A DNA stretch of 64,000 nucleotides from JAICXG01 sp963801255 (GCA_963801255.1 CAWDEC010000007.1:186001-250000); one strand, 5' to 3'; positions 1 through 9,977 are shown, counted from the stretch's first letter. Notes: generated from the letters alone by a model not told the origin. A program made the numbers and translations.

Positions 1-1
1 G

Positions 2-842
2 GGCGGATGGACGGAAGCAACGAACTATCGCGATTTGATTAGAGAGAAAGACCTCGCCGTCGCGCTGGAGAAGCAGGGAAAAATGCAGTTGAGCGCAGAA
101 GCGCTCGAAGAACAGATCAGCCAAGTCTATGAACAGTACCAAGCCGATCCGGGCAATATTGAACTCGCCAAGCGTCTTGGGTATTTGCATGGACCAGCAG
201 GAGGACCTCGAAGGGGCGATTGCCTGGTACGAATACACTATTGCCCTAACGAACAAAGGAGATCCCGGACTGATGCGTAAGGTGGCTGATCTCAGGATGC
301 GCCAGCTCAACCACCTGATTCGCGCGGGTGAACAATACCTCGCCGAGCATTCGCCCGACGATCCGAACTTTGCCGCGCGAAGCGCCGAATTGGAAGCGAT
401 GCGCAAACAATGCACTCAAACTCTTATCGACGATGCGCGTAACCACGTAGATCAGAATCCGACTGACCTTCAGCTTCGCTACGAGCTTGGCGAGAAGCTG
501 ACCGCTGCCGGCCGCTTTCGCGAGGCCGTTCCGGAATTGCAGCGTGCCCGCCAGAATCCCAACGCGCGACTGAAGGCCATGAATCTCTTAGGCCGTTGTT
601 ACTGCGAACTGGGCATGCTCGACCTCGCGACCAAACAGCTCGTCGAGGCCGAGCGCGAAAGCGGGTCGATGGACGCGACTAAAAAAGAAATCGTCTACCA
701 TCTTGGGCTCCTTTATGAGCGGATGGGCGAATCTGCCAAATACATCGAGGCGATGAAGAAGGTGTACGATGCAGACTACAGTTATTGCGACGTCGCGGCA
801 CGCGTCGAAGCCTTTTACAGCCACGCTGCGGAGCAAAGCTAG
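2..842 (+). CDS. TPR-repeat protein, 5' end off window, one frameshift
   Basis: This is a tetratricopeptide-repeat protein whose start lies left of the window. The frame is open from base 2 and reads helical, Ala/Leu/Tyr-rich repeats through residues such as DPGNIELAKRLG. The same repeat logic (EGAIAWYEYTIAL) then continues in another frame to the stop at 840-842. Dropping one G from the GGG at 179-181 joins the two halves smoothly as KRLGICMDQQEDLEGA. The extra base is therefore probably a sequencing indel, though a real pseudogene is possible. TPRs are protein-interaction scaffolds; the partner and pathway cannot be told from here. Confidence 0.7.
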
Positions 843-968
843 CCAATTTGGCAGGTCCTTCTCGCCGCTCTCCCAAGGCAGGGTCTTGCGTCCAAAGACT
901 CGCGCAGAAACGATTTACCAATGCCGGAACTCGGCAATTCTAGTCACCCAAAGATCACTATCTAAACT

Positions 969-1508
969 ATGAAGAAGAACCTCACACTAACAGCCAAAGC
1001 TGCGTTTGCGCTTTGCGCGGCGACCGCTCTTTGTCTCGGCGCAACCGTCCAAGCTGCCGACCCGGCGAACAAGGAAACAACGAGCAACCTCAGCGCCAGC
1101 GACAAAAGGTTCGTCAAGAAAGCCTATAGAGGCGGCATTACAGAAGTTGCCTACGCCAAGATGGCAAAGGAGAAAGCCAAGGACGACGCCACCAAAAATG
1201 TTGCCGATCGCATGATCGCCGATCACACCAAGGCCAACGATCGGCTGATGGAGATCGCAAAAGAGGAAAACCTCGACCTATCAAAAATCGAAGCTAAAAC
1301 AAACACCACCCCAGGTGAAAACTTCGATAAGGAATACCTGACGATGTTGAAGCACAACCACGAGAAAACCATCGCGATGTTCGAAAAAGAAGCTACCGAC
1401 ACTGGCGCGAAAGAGGATTCCGATGTCGTCAAGTTCGCTAAGGAGACTTTGCCCACCTTAAAGGAGCATCTCCAGATGATCGATGATGCTCTGGGCAAGA
1501 TGAAGTAA
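969..1508 (+). CDS. Secreted DUF4142 family protein
   Basis: The protein has 179 residues. An N-terminal signal peptide (Lys-rich start, Ala/Leu core, likely cleavage after VQAA near residue 30) sends it to the periplasm or beyond. The mature part is a helical bundle with the DUF4142 pattern: AYRGGITEVAYAKMAKEKA, then a DRMIADHTKAN segment and a C-terminal KEHLQMIDDAL helix. DUF4142 proteins resemble ferritin-like four-helix bundles and are common exported proteins of unknown function. It is monocistronic, followed at once by a strong terminator. No clear Shine-Dalgarno precedes the ATG. Confidence 0.85.
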   Translation: MKKNLTLTAKAAFALCAATALCLGATVQAADPANKETTSNLSASDKRFVKKAYRGGITEVAYAKMAKEKAKDDATKNVADRMIADHTKANDRLMEIAKEENLDLSKIEAKTNTTPGENFDKEYLTMLKHNHEKTIAMFEKEATDTGAKEDSDVVKFAKETLPTLKEHLQMIDDALGKMK

Positions 1509-1529
1509 GCTAACGCTTAAGTAGGTTTG

Positions 1530-1560
1530 AAATGCGGCGCCCAAACGAGCGCCGCATTTT
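1530..1560 (+). terminator. Rho-independent terminator after the DUF4142 gene
   Basis: An 11-bp perfect stem (AAATGCGGCGC at 1530-1540 with its complement at 1549-1559) closes an 8-base loop and runs into a T-rich tail. It lies 22 bases after the stop codon of the DUF4142 gene. Confidence 0.85.
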
Positions 1561-1646
1561 ATTTGCAGAAATGCCTTCTCACCACCAAGCGCAGCGACGA
1601 TTCTTGGTTACCTTCTCCCCCGACTCTTATGCGCGCAGGTTAGGCC

Positions 1647-2495
1647 ATGAAATTTTTCAAATCACTGATTCAGAAATTTACCGGACGCCCGGTGGATTGG
1701 GATGAACTCGAGGAGATGCTCATTCGTAGCGACCTCGGTGTGCCCATGAGCTTGCGAATCGTCGAAGCTCTGCAAAAACGCGAGCAAACCGAAAAAATTA
1801 CCGCCGAAACTGTTGCCGAAGTCGCACGCGACGAAATCCTGCGTGTTCTCCCCATTCAGCCTGCACCCCTTCGTCCACTGCCGGCCAAGCCGAAGGCCAT
1901 TCTCATTGTCGGTGTCAACGGCACTGGCAAGACCACTTCCACAGCCAAACTCGCCAATTATTTCCTTCACAAGCGTCACACCGTTCTTCTCGCGGCGGCC
2001 GACACCTTCCGCGCAGCAGCCATTGAACAGCTCGCCATCTGGGCGGAACGCCTAAAGGTCGAAATGATCCGCGGGCAATACAACGCCGATCCCGCTGCGC
2101 TGTGTTACGAAGCCTACCAATCGGCAGACCGCCGCGACATCGAGTTCTTGCTCTGCGATACCGCCGGCCGCCTTCACACAAAGATCAACCTCATGGCCGA
2201 GCTGGAGAAGATAAAGCGATCGTTAGGCAAGCACGATCCCGAGGCGCCGCATGAAAGACTTCTCGTCGTCGATGCCACCACCGGCAGCAACGCCCTGGCA
2301 CAAGCTCGCGAGTTCCATGCCGCCGTCGATCTCACCGGACTCATCGTCACCAAGCTCGACGGCAGCGGTAAAGGCGGTGTAGTCATTGCCATTCAAAACG
2401 AGCTAGGCATCCCCACTCGCTTCGTCGGCACGGGCGAAAAGCTGGAAGACTTCGCGGAGTTCAACAGCCGTGCCTTTGTCGATCAGATGCTGTAG
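1647..2495 (+). CDS. ftsY: Signal recognition particle receptor FtsY
   Basis: SRP-receptor GTPase that docks ribosome-SRP complexes at the inner membrane for co-translational insertion. At 282 residues it is a compact NG-domain form. The helical N domain covers about residues 1-80. The G domain carries the P-loop GVNGTGKTT (89-97), DTFRAAA (119-125), DTAGR (171-175) and TKLD (235-238), then GSGKGG typical of the SRP GTPases. The long acidic A domain of E. coli FtsY is missing, as in many bacteria; a short basic helix MKFFKSLIQKF may anchor it. Its partner Ffh is encoded at 39677-40996. Confidence 0.95.
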   Translation: MKFFKSLIQKFTGRPVDWDELEEMLIRSDLGVPMSLRIVEALQKREQTEKITAETVAEVARDEILRVLPIQPAPLRPLPAKPKAILIVGVNGTGKTTSTAKLANYFLHKRHTVLLAAADTFRAAAIEQLAIWAERLKVEMIRGQYNADPAALCYEAYQSADRRDIEFLLCDTAGRLHTKINLMAELEKIKRSLGKHDPEAPHERLLVVDATTGSNALAQAREFHAAVDLTGLIVTKLDGSGKGGVVIAIQNELGIPTRFVGTGEKLEDFAEFNSRAFVDQML

Positions 2496-2554
2496 CCAAT
2501 ATTCGAGCTCGGCTGTCTTGCATACCTGACGAGTAAGACTATTGACCTATCGAT

Positions 2555-3040
2555 ATGCATCCAAGAGCCGATGAGTTGATCCGCCTCCTTAAACTTCGAT
2601 CACATCCCGAGGGCGGCCATTTCGTCGAGACCTTTCGTTCCTCGCTGAGCGTAACGCCGAATGACTCACGCGGCGCGCGTGCGGGTCTGACCGTCATATA
2701 CTTCCTTTTGGTCGAGGGAAGCATCAGCCGCTGGCATCGTGTCACTTCCGACGAAGCCTGGCACTGGTATGAGGGCACTCCGCTCGATCTCTTTAGCGCC
2801 GACCCCTACACAGGCGACATCCGCCATCTCCTTCTCGGACCCCTTACCGATAAGAGCGCACCCCAGCATGTTATTCCTGCGGGCCACTGGCAAGCCGCGC
2901 GACCGACTGGGGCCTATACGCTGGTCGGTTGCTCGGTCGGACCCGGTTTCGATTTCTCCGACTTCACCCTCCTGGCATCTCTTCCGGAGAATGAACGACC
3001 AAACCTAAGGCCGACGAGTCTTTTGTCCGAGCTGGTGTGA
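2555..3040 (+). CDS. DUF985 cupin family protein
   Basis: A 161-residue single-domain cupin of the DUF985 (YML079w-like) family. Family hallmarks are HPEGGHFVETFRS near the N terminus, the strand TVIYFLLVEGSISRWHRV, DEAWHWYEG and the C-terminal GCSVGPGFDFSDFTLL. Members are small beta-barrels with a hydrophobic pocket; no agreed reaction is known, and a carbohydrate or nucleotide-derived ligand has been suggested from structures. It stands alone, 59 bases after ftsY on the same strand, with no obvious pathway partner nearby. Confidence 0.85.
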   Translation: MHPRADELIRLLKLRSHPEGGHFVETFRSSLSVTPNDSRGARAGLTVIYFLLVEGSISRWHRVTSDEAWHWYEGTPLDLFSADPYTGDIRHLLLGPLTDKSAPQHVIPAGHWQAARPTGAYTLVGCSVGPGFDFSDFTLLASLPENERPNLRPTSLLSELV

Positions 3041-3140
3041 ACGCTCAACGCCGGTCGATGTGAAACCAAGTGTTGTCAACGAAGGTCCACTCATGCATCG
3101 ACTCCTGCTCCGCGCACCACCACTCCTTGGGTGACCCATT

Positions 3141-5546
3141 CTAGCTGATTTCTGTCATTGCCCAGAATTTTCGAAAGGCGCTGGGCCAGCTTCTATCTTC
3201 CACCGTCCGGCGTGCAGCCCTCCCCATTTCCTTTCGTAATGACTCGTCTCCGACCAGGCGTCGAATTGCATCCGTAAAGTCCGCGACATTGCGCGCCTTG
3301 GTCACAAGGCCATTGACGCCGTTAGTCACTAACTCTCGCGGCCCGCCGACGTCCGAGACAACCACGGGAAGTCCTGCCGCCTGCGCTTCGAGAATCACAT
3401 TGCCAAAGGTATCGGTTGTGCTGGGAAAGACAAAGATATCAGCCGAAGCGTACGCCTTCGCCAAATCCGTCCCGCTCAAATATCCGGTGTAGCAGGCTTC
3501 CGGCAGCAACTGAGCCAACGCGGCCGAGTAAGGGCCATGACCCACAATCGACAGCTGTACAGGAAGTCCTTCCTGCCGCAGGTTCTTGAAGGCTTGCATT
3601 AAAATATCGAGATCCTTCTCCTTGGAGACTCGCCCCACGAACAAAAGACGCACTCCAGTTCCATCACATCCAAATTGCTTCCAGAAATTCGCGTCACTTC
3701 GCCCCGGCGTGAAAAGCTCCGTATCGAGACCGCGCGGTAGGATACGGAGCTTAGCGGCGTCAATTCCGCGCTCGATCCAACTCAGTCGATACTGCTCGGA
3801 GTTAACAAAAATGATGTCGAGCTGGCCATAGAACCACTGCATATATTTCCAGGCCAGGCTTTCAAGAAAGCTGTCTTCGGTCAGGATGCGAATGTATTGC
3901 GGAAAATCGGTATGGTATATGCCGCTCATCTCGAGGTTGAGCATCTTACCCGCGAGAAGAGCCGTCAGGCCGATCGGTCCCGGCGTGCTAATAATAATTT
4001 CGGAAATATTCTCCCGCTGAATGTAGTCAAGCATCTGGAGAATTGGCGGAAAACTCAGTTTTTGTAACTCATACTCTGGTAGCTCAAACTCACCAATCGG
4101 ACGGAAGTTTTTCACCATTAACCCGTCGAGAGTTATTTCGTTGCGTGATGTCACGACGACCAGGTCTTTCCCGGCATCATGCGCCTCGGCAGCCATCTTG
4201 CGAATCGTAGTGGAAACCCCGTTGACATCCTCCAGGGTATCGGTGAACCAGGCGCGTTTCGTATTCTGAAGGACAGGCGGGATCGTTCCGGTAAAATCGC
4301 AACAGACTTCGCGCAGCCAGCGCCGTGACGGCGCCTGACTGCTAAAGGCATAAATGTATGGCGCCAGCACGACAAGGATAGGCGCAATACTGGCTAAAGC
4401 CTGGATGCTTTCGATGACGTTTCCGCTACTGAGTTGCCGCACAAACTTGTCGAAAAAGCGAAAAGCCAGCTGTTCGCAAGCGGCATTGGCCATAATGAAG
4501 GTGCGGCGCTCGGGCGCGTCGCCGGCGGCGACCTCGCGCGCAAGCTGCGCCTTTACCTCCGGTCGCGCAAAGTAACCCGATAACTCTCGCCAGAGCGAAA
4601 TGTTTCCCGGTTTTGCCAGTTCGAAGAGCTTCCCGGAGAGGACTCCCTGCGCAACAAAGCCAGCCTTTTCCTTCAGCGTAAACTCAGTCGGATCGCGTCC
4701 TTCCATGAAGCGCGAAAACATCTTCTCGAGCAGAGCGGCGCTAGGCCCAAGCCTTTCCGTGAAACGATCCTGGATGAAACGCGAGAGCGTATTATAAAAG
4801 CCATGCGATAAGACCAGCGGCGTCCCCCCCTGGCCCTGCGGCGTACAATTTCCGGCGCGAACGTGCGCGAGGAACTTCTCGGGCGAATCCGCCTCGGGAG
4901 TTTCTGTAAAGGCGCAGCCGACAAACATCCCGCCGTGGTCGTCGGAACCGCCAATGAGAATCTTTTTCCACGGCTCAGGGCCAACCGGCGCGATACGATG
5001 ACGCATCGAAAAGGCGTCGATTTTCTCCGGAGTCAATTCACCGAGGAGATACCTGGTAAGGTCGCTGAGGAGGACATCGCGAAGACCGTTGATTCCTTCA
5101 AAATGCTGAAAGAGCAGAATCAGTCGTTCGAGATGTGAAGTGGTCAGCTTACCGTTGATGCTATAAAGCGGATGAGCCACAGCATGAACGATCACTTGTT
5201 CGAGCAGGTAACCTTGTAACTCAAAAATATTATCGCGCAGGCGCGTTATCTCAGTGTGCTGAGCTTCCGAAATTCCCCAGACCAGCAGGTTAATCTTGCA
5301 AGGATCCTGCGGGAAATAAGTTGTGATCTGCTCGCTAATGAAGGCATCACGATAACGCGCGATCGCCTGACAGCCTTCGATCCGATCGTGGTCGGTAATG
5401 GTGACAAAGTCCATCCCGGCCGCTTTTGCCCGATCATAAAGCTCTTCGGGATCGGAGTAGCTATCAGGAAAATCGAAACGCCGGAAGATCCAATCCTCCG
5501 ATCGGTCGCTAAACTTGGAATGGAGATGAAGATCGCAGCGGCTCAT
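3141..5546 (-). CDS. PHP-domain / group 4 glycosyltransferase fusion
   Basis: An 801-residue two-module protein. The N terminus is a PHP metal-dependent phosphoesterase-like domain with DLHLHSKFSD (H7, H9) and TITDHD (51-54). About 230 residues of unassigned helical sequence follow. The last 170-370 residues form a GT-B glycosyltransferase of family 4 type: FVGRVSKEKDLDIL from about 635 and the nucleotide-sugar motif ending in ILEAQAAGLPVV, with the first Glu of the EX7E-like pair lost in the window's FGNVILEA form. A role in glycolipid or exopolysaccharide assembly is inferred. Its start overlaps the stop of the deacetylase-like gene by ATGA, so the two are translationally coupled. Confidence 0.85.
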   Translation of the reverse strand: MSRCDLHLHSKFSDRSEDWIFRRFDFPDSYSDPEELYDRAKAAGMDFVTITDHDRIEGCQAIARYRDAFISEQITTYFPQDPCKINLLVWGISEAQHTEITRLRDNIFELQGYLLEQVIVHAVAHPLYSINGKLTTSHLERLILLFQHFEGINGLRDVLLSDLTRYLLGELTPEKIDAFSMRHRIAPVGPEPWKKILIGGSDDHGGMFVGCAFTETPEADSPEKFLAHVRAGNCTPQGQGGTPLVLSHGFYNTLSRFIQDRFTERLGPSAALLEKMFSRFMEGRDPTEFTLKEKAGFVAQGVLSGKLFELAKPGNISLWRELSGYFARPEVKAQLAREVAAGDAPERRTFIMANAACEQLAFRFFDKFVRQLSSGNVIESIQALASIAPILVVLAPYIYAFSSQAPSRRWLREVCCDFTGTIPPVLQNTKRAWFTDTLEDVNGVSTTIRKMAAEAHDAGKDLVVVTSRNEITLDGLMVKNFRPIGEFELPEYELQKLSFPPILQMLDYIQRENISEIIISTPGPIGLTALLAGKMLNLEMSGIYHTDFPQYIRILTEDSFLESLAWKYMQWFYGQLDIIFVNSEQYRLSWIERGIDAAKLRILPRGLDTELFTPGRSDANFWKQFGCDGTGVRLLFVGRVSKEKDLDILMQAFKNLRQEGLPVQLSIVGHGPYSAALAQLLPEACYTGYLSGTDLAKAYASADIFVFPSTTDTFGNVILEAQAAGLPVVVSDVGGPRELVTNGVNGLVTKARNVADFTDAIRRLVGDESLRKEMGRAARRTVEDRSWPSAFRKFWAMTEIS

Positions 5547-6307
5547 GCCAAAGCTGTTTCTTGTTCGCCGAATCGCTCAACCACCCAGCGCTCATAGGTC
5601 GTTGGATTTCGATCGCGCAGGGCCCGCCCAGCGAGTGCACGAATCTGCTGCCAAATGCCCGAGTGATCGATATCAGGCGGATGAATACTTAGACGTAGGA
5701 GAGGGTTTTTTGTCAGGCGACGAAAGAGAATGCGATTCCAAAGAAGACTAACTGCACAACGCCAGTCGCTCCGAACGCTGTATACCAATGATTGGGAACG
5801 TACCTCTTCTCCTCGGTGCAGTTCTCGCACACCTTGTAACGTCGTGGTATAGCGGAAGCCAAGATCGCGTGCCGCCCTTTCAGCATCGGAGCCCAGCAGC
5901 CATGCCGGAGCAATAAAACCACCCGGCCGAAAGCCGTGCGCGGCGAATTCAACTTGCGCTTCACGCAGCAATGCGCGCGCTCCGTCGTAGTCGAGATCGT
6001 AGAATTCGCCCTCGTCGGCCGTGTAGACGCGTGTCAGAACTTTCTGCCGCGTTGTCTCATTTTTTCGGCGCGTCCGTTGGTGATAAAAGCCGTGAACCAC
6101 AATTTCATGGCCATCGGCATTTAAGCTTCGCAGCCACGAAACAAAAGCAGGGTCGCCTAACGAACTTCCTTGCCGATGGTAATCCGGCACGACCAGGAGC
6201 GAGCATGGCGTCGCGCCCGCTTGCGTCATTTCCTGCAGGATTCGCTCGACGCGCCCTCGCGTCAGCGGAGCCACGTCGTGGATGGAAACGACCAATGCAC
6301 GTTGCAC
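5543..6307 (-). CDS. DUF2334 polysaccharide-deacetylase-like protein
   Basis: The recognisable protein starts at a GTG (6305-6307) giving VQRALVVSIHDVAPLT; the reading frame extends about 47 codons further upstream but that part looks non-coding. DUF2334 proteins have the NodB/carbohydrate esterase 4 barrel. Metal and active-site motifs visible are SIHDVAP, HEIVVHGFYHQ and RPGGFIAPAWL. The likely role is removal of acyl groups from a surface glycan or glycolipid. It is the first gene of a two-gene unit with the PHP-glycosyltransferase (4-base overlap), which supports a shared glycan pathway. Confidence 0.8.
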   Translation of the reverse strand: MQRALVVSIHDVAPLTRGRVERILQEMTQAGATPCSLLVVPDYHRQGSSLGDPAFVSWLRSLNADGHEIVVHGFYHQRTRRKNETTRQKVLTRVYTADEGEFYDLDYDGARALLREAQVEFAAHGFRPGGFIAPAWLLGSDAERAARDLGFRYTTTLQGVRELHRGEEVRSQSLVYSVRSDWRCAVSLLWNRILFRRLTKNPLLRLSIHPPDIDHSGIWQQIRALAGRALRDRNPTTYERWVVERFGEQETALA

Positions 6308-6602
6308 GCCGTTAGCGTCGCCGGAATGGGAACCCGAACAAGCGCAAAAAACTGATCTTTTCCGCTCCCGACATCCGGAGGCAAGCGCCGGCTTATACTG
6401 TCTCTTCCCGGGAGCGTGAAGACCGCCTCTCAGCCACGCTATGAACAATCGGTCTCTCCAGATCGCGCATTCGCCTGAGACCGCTTGAAGCGGGGCAGGC
6501 CATTCTAAACAACTTGCCTAACGCATCTTTTAATTGAGGAGTTATAATGGAATTCCTCTGGACATCCGCGACAGAGTTAGGATGAAAGGCTCGGATTAAC
6601 CC

Positions 6603-7904
6603 ATGGTCGAAACAGAGAATCAATTGGCGAGCACAACCTTGTCCAAGGTCTCGCGGCATCTTATTCCCTTCTTGTTCGTGCTCTACATTGTGGCCTGGCT
6701 GGATCGGGTCAATGTCGGCTTTGCCGCTCTACAGATGAACGGCGATCTGCATTTCAGTTCAGTGACCTTCGGTCTTGGCTCGGGCATGTTCTTTCTGGGT
6801 TACTGTATCTTCGAAGTCCCAAGCAACCTTATCCTCGAGCGAGTCGGCGCCCGACTTTGGATCGCTCGCATCATGATAACGTGGGGCATTATCTCGGTTG
6901 GACTGACATTCGTCCGGACTCCCACAGCCTTCTATCTCCTAAGGTTTCTCCTTGGCGCCGCGGAAGCCGGATTCTTTCCCGGGATGATTTACTATCTTAG
7001 CCTTTGGTATCCTGTCGCGCACCGAGCTCGTGCCATCGCTGCTTTCATGACTGCCGTTCCCATTTCTGGCCTTATTGGCGGGGCTCTGTCAGGTCTACTG
7101 CTCGGGTTGGATGGGATTTATGGTTTGAGAGGATGGCAATGGCTTTTCTTTCTGGAAGGATTGCCGGCAATCCTTTTAGGATTTAGCGTCCTTTTTGTTC
7201 TGAACGACCGTCCAGAGACAGCTGGTTGGTTGGCTCCGGCTGAGCGTGATTGGCTGGTCGCGACACTTAACGCTGAGCGTGAAGAGCATCAGGCCGAGCG
7301 AGTGATGGACATTCGGCTCGTCCTTGCCAATCCGGTTGTTTGGCGTCTCGGAGTGATTTTCCTCCTCGTGGCCGCGGGTTTCTATGGTTACTCCTTCTGG
7401 GCTCCGCTTGTCGTGCAGTCTCTTCTTGGCCTAAGTAATGTCGGGGTAGGATTAGTGCTGGCGGGCGTTAGTCTCATTACCGTCGTCGCCATGCAGCTGA
7501 ATAGCGCGCACTCAGATCGCAGCGGCGAACGTCCACTCCATGTTGCACTCCCCTGCCTGATCATGGGCATTGGATTTATCGGCTGTGCCCTGTTGCGCCA
7601 GCCCATTCTCGCCCTCGTTGCGCTCGCCCTAGTGCCAGCAGGCCATTGCGCCTCCTACGGCCCGTTTTGGTCGATGCCAACGCAGTTTCTTAATGGTCGC
7701 GCCGCGGCGGCAGGAGTAGCCATGGTTACAATGATTGCTAATGTAGGGGGATTTTTCGGTCCTTCGCTCATTGGTATCCTTAAAGCTCGCACTGGCACTC
7801 ATCGCGAGTCTTTCCTTTGTCTCGGCTTTTTTGCTGTTCTGGCTGCGGTCATCGCTTTTCGCACCAAGCCGGCAACGGTCACGAGGGGAAATGCTCCGTC
7901 ATAG
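6603..7904 (+). CDS. MFS transporter, anion:cation symporter (ACS) type
   Basis: A 433-residue, 12-helix major facilitator. The start SRHLIPFLFVLYIVAWLDRVNVGFA and the motif GYCIFEVPSNLILERVGAR are typical of the ACS family (tartrate, 4-hydroxyphenylacetate and other organic-anion importers). The substrate cannot be read from sequence. A perfect TATAAT lies at 6543-6548, 55 bases before the ATG, but without a clear -35 box. It converges back to back with the MATE gene, the two stop codons touching at 7904/7905. Confidence 0.88.
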   Translation: MVETENQLASTTLSKVSRHLIPFLFVLYIVAWLDRVNVGFAALQMNGDLHFSSVTFGLGSGMFFLGYCIFEVPSNLILERVGARLWIARIMITWGIISVGLTFVRTPTAFYLLRFLLGAAEAGFFPGMIYYLSLWYPVAHRARAIAAFMTAVPISGLIGGALSGLLLGLDGIYGLRGWQWLFFLEGLPAILLGFSVLFVLNDRPETAGWLAPAERDWLVATLNAEREEHQAERVMDIRLVLANPVVWRLGVIFLLVAAGFYGYSFWAPLVVQSLLGLSNVGVGLVLAGVSLITVVAMQLNSAHSDRSGERPLHVALPCLIMGIGFIGCALLRQPILALVALALVPAGHCASYGPFWSMPTQFLNGRAAAAGVAMVTMIANVGGFFGPSLIGILKARTGTHRESFLCLGFFAVLAAVIAFRTKPATVTRGNAPS

Positions 7905-9275
7905 TCATGACGTCGCCGGGGCAAAATCAGCGGCGTCGGGAAAAGTTAACTTCCTTCGCATCTCACGCCAGAGAAGAAACAGGTTGAGGCAAGCCTGGAA
8001 CACCTGCGACGCCACCGAGAGATACCAGACCGTTCGGATCTCAAAGCCGACCTTGTGGGAAAGCCAGATCGCCGGCAGGGCGAAGGTCAAGACACGCAGC
8101 ATTGAGCTCAGTAAGGGTGGCAGCGTGTTACCCAATCCTTGAAAAACGCTCGAGCTGGAAAAGACAATTCCTGCTGCGACGAAATTAAGGGCGACAATGC
8201 GCAGGTAGTCACTGCCAAAGGCGATGACGTGCTCATCCGCTGAGAAACCGCGGATCAAAGCCGCGGGGCAATAATGCGCCAAAAGCGCGAGAAGGAGCAT
8301 GATCGCTGAGGCGAGCCCGATGGCGGTGAAAACGGATTGCCGCACGCGGTCGCCACGCCGGCCGCCGAAGTTTTGCCCCACGACGGGACTGAGCGCGAAA
8401 CTTAGCGCCACTACGGGAAGAAAAAGCGCCTGCATAACTCTGGCGCCAATCCCAAATCCGGCCTGCGCCGCCGGCCCGAAATCGCGGATAATTCCGTAAA
8501 CGATCAAGACGTTAATGAAGAGCAGCGCGAATTCTGCTCCAGCAGGCAGACCCACGCGCAACATCGCCCACCACACTTGCAGGCGCGGGCGCAAACTCGC
8601 GGCTCGAAAGCGGACATAGTGATAACTCCTTTTGAAGTAGATTATCATGAGAACATTGGCGATTAGGATCGCAATGAATGTCGCCAGGGCCGCCCCTTTC
8701 ACACCCAGACGCGGCAAACCTAGGAGACCGAAGACGAGAAGCGGGGCAAGAATCATGTTCAAAACCACGCTAAGCACCTGGAATCCCACCGTCGGCTTGA
8801 CAATCCCTGTCGCGCGCAGAGCCGAACCAAGAGCCACGAGCGGAAACTGGAGGACCAGGCCAGGAATAAACCAGAGGAGATAATCCCTGGCCAAGGCAGC
8901 GGTCGAAACGTCAGCCGCTAATGAGTTACAGTAAGCGTTGCGGACGGCAAATCCCAGAATACCTAACGAGATGCCGATCCCCAACGACATAATGAAGGAT
9001 TGATTAAAGACGGTTTCTGCGTGTGGCTGATCTTTGCGGCCGGCAGCCTGCGCAATCAGGGTGGTCGTTCCCACGCCGACCATCTGGGTGAGAGCGAGCA
9101 CAATCATGTTAAGATTACCTGCCACTCCCACGGCGGCGATCGCCTCTTTCCCAAGACGGCCCACCCAATACAGATCGGCCAAAAGATACAGCGTCTGCAC
9201 GACCATGCTTACGGCTAGAAAAGCGCCCATCTGCACGAGATGCTTTACAACTGAGCCCTCAGTTAAGTCTTTCAT
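7905..9275 (-). CDS. MATE family efflux transporter
   Basis: A membrane antiporter of the multidrug and toxic compound extrusion family, about 456 residues from the ATG at 9273-9275 (MKDLTEGSVVKHLVQMGAF). That start is preferred because the 28 codons before it are Arg/Ser-rich and unlike the family. Twelve hydrophobic segments are visible. The family signatures YLLADLYWVGRLGKEAIAAVG and GRKDQPHAETVFNQ are followed by the second-half equivalent ALSPVVGQNFGGRRGDRV. It likely expels cationic drugs or metabolites using Na+ or H+. Confidence 0.9.
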   Translation of the reverse strand: MKDLTEGSVVKHLVQMGAFLAVSMVVQTLYLLADLYWVGRLGKEAIAAVGVAGNLNMIVLALTQMVGVGTTTLIAQAAGRKDQPHAETVFNQSFIMSLGIGISLGILGFAVRNAYCNSLAADVSTAALARDYLLWFIPGLVLQFPLVALGSALRATGIVKPTVGFQVLSVVLNMILAPLLVFGLLGLPRLGVKGAALATFIAILIANVLMIIYFKRSYHYVRFRAASLRPRLQVWWAMLRVGLPAGAEFALLFINVLIVYGIIRDFGPAAQAGFGIGARVMQALFLPVVALSFALSPVVGQNFGGRRGDRVRQSVFTAIGLASAIMLLLALLAHYCPAALIRGFSADEHVIAFGSDYLRIVALNFVAAGIVFSSSSVFQGLGNTLPPLLSSMLRVLTFALPAIWLSHKVGFEIRTVWYLSVASQVFQACLNLFLLWREMRRKLTFPDAADFAPATS

Positions 9276-9377
9276 GGCAAGCGATACCTGAAAACGAGCG
9301 ACTCTGGAACGAGCGGGGCAAAAAAACAAATGGCGCGTTGCAGAAAATGATTTCGACAACGGAACGAGTTGCGCGCA

Positions 9378-9977
9378 ATGTCGATCGTCATGATCAAGGG
9401 AAGCGATTTTCGTGAAGCCGACTACTCGATTGAGCCGCTCCTGCTCGACCGTTGGTCGCCTAGGGCAATGTCGGGAGAGGAAATTTCCGTTGACGAGTTG
9501 ATGAGATTATTTGAGGCGGCTCGCTGGGCGCCTTCGTCATTCAACGCACAACAGTGGCGCGCGCTTTATGCCCGACGTGGAACCGAACATTGGTCGAAGT
9601 TTTTCGACTTACTCGTAGAAGGAAACAAGGCGTGGGCGATTAATGCGGCTGCGCTGGTCGTATTCATTTCCCGTAACAGCTTCGAATACAACAACGAACC
9701 TTCCGTTAGTCACTCTTATGATACCGGAGCTGCCTGGCTTAGCTTTGCTTTGCAAGGTTTTCGGCAAGGACTTGTCGTCCATGGGATGGAGGGGTTCGAC
9801 TATGATCGAGCAAGAACTGAGCTAAAGATCCCAAAGGAGTTTCAGATCGAAGCGATGGCGGCCGTTGGTCGACCGGGAGCGAAAGAAGTCCTACCAGAGA
9901 AGCTTCAAGCGAAAGAAAGCCCTAACGGTCGGCGCAAAATCGCCGAAAGCGTTTGCGAGGGAGCATTCCACTTTTAG
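9378..9977 (+). CDS. Nitroreductase family protein
   Basis: An FMN-dependent nitroreductase-fold protein of about 199 residues. Visible marks are LLLDRWSPRAMSG near the start, ELMRLFEAARWAPSSFNAQQWRA (FMN phosphate-binding region), the central DTGAAWLSFALQGFRQGL helix, and AMAAVGRPG with basic residues at the C terminus. Such enzymes reduce nitro groups, quinones or flavins with NAD(P)H. ATG 9378 is chosen over the upstream TTG; ATG 9390 is also possible. Its stop abuts the stop of kmo (convergent). Confidence 0.85.
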   Translation: MSIVMIKGSDFREADYSIEPLLLDRWSPRAMSGEEISVDELMRLFEAARWAPSSFNAQQWRALYARRGTEHWSKFFDLLVEGNKAWAINAAALVVFISRNSFEYNNEPSVSHSYDTGAAWLSFALQGFRQGLVVHGMEGFDYDRARTELKIPKEFQIEAMAAVGRPGAKEVLPEKLQAKESPNGRRKIAESVCEGAFHF

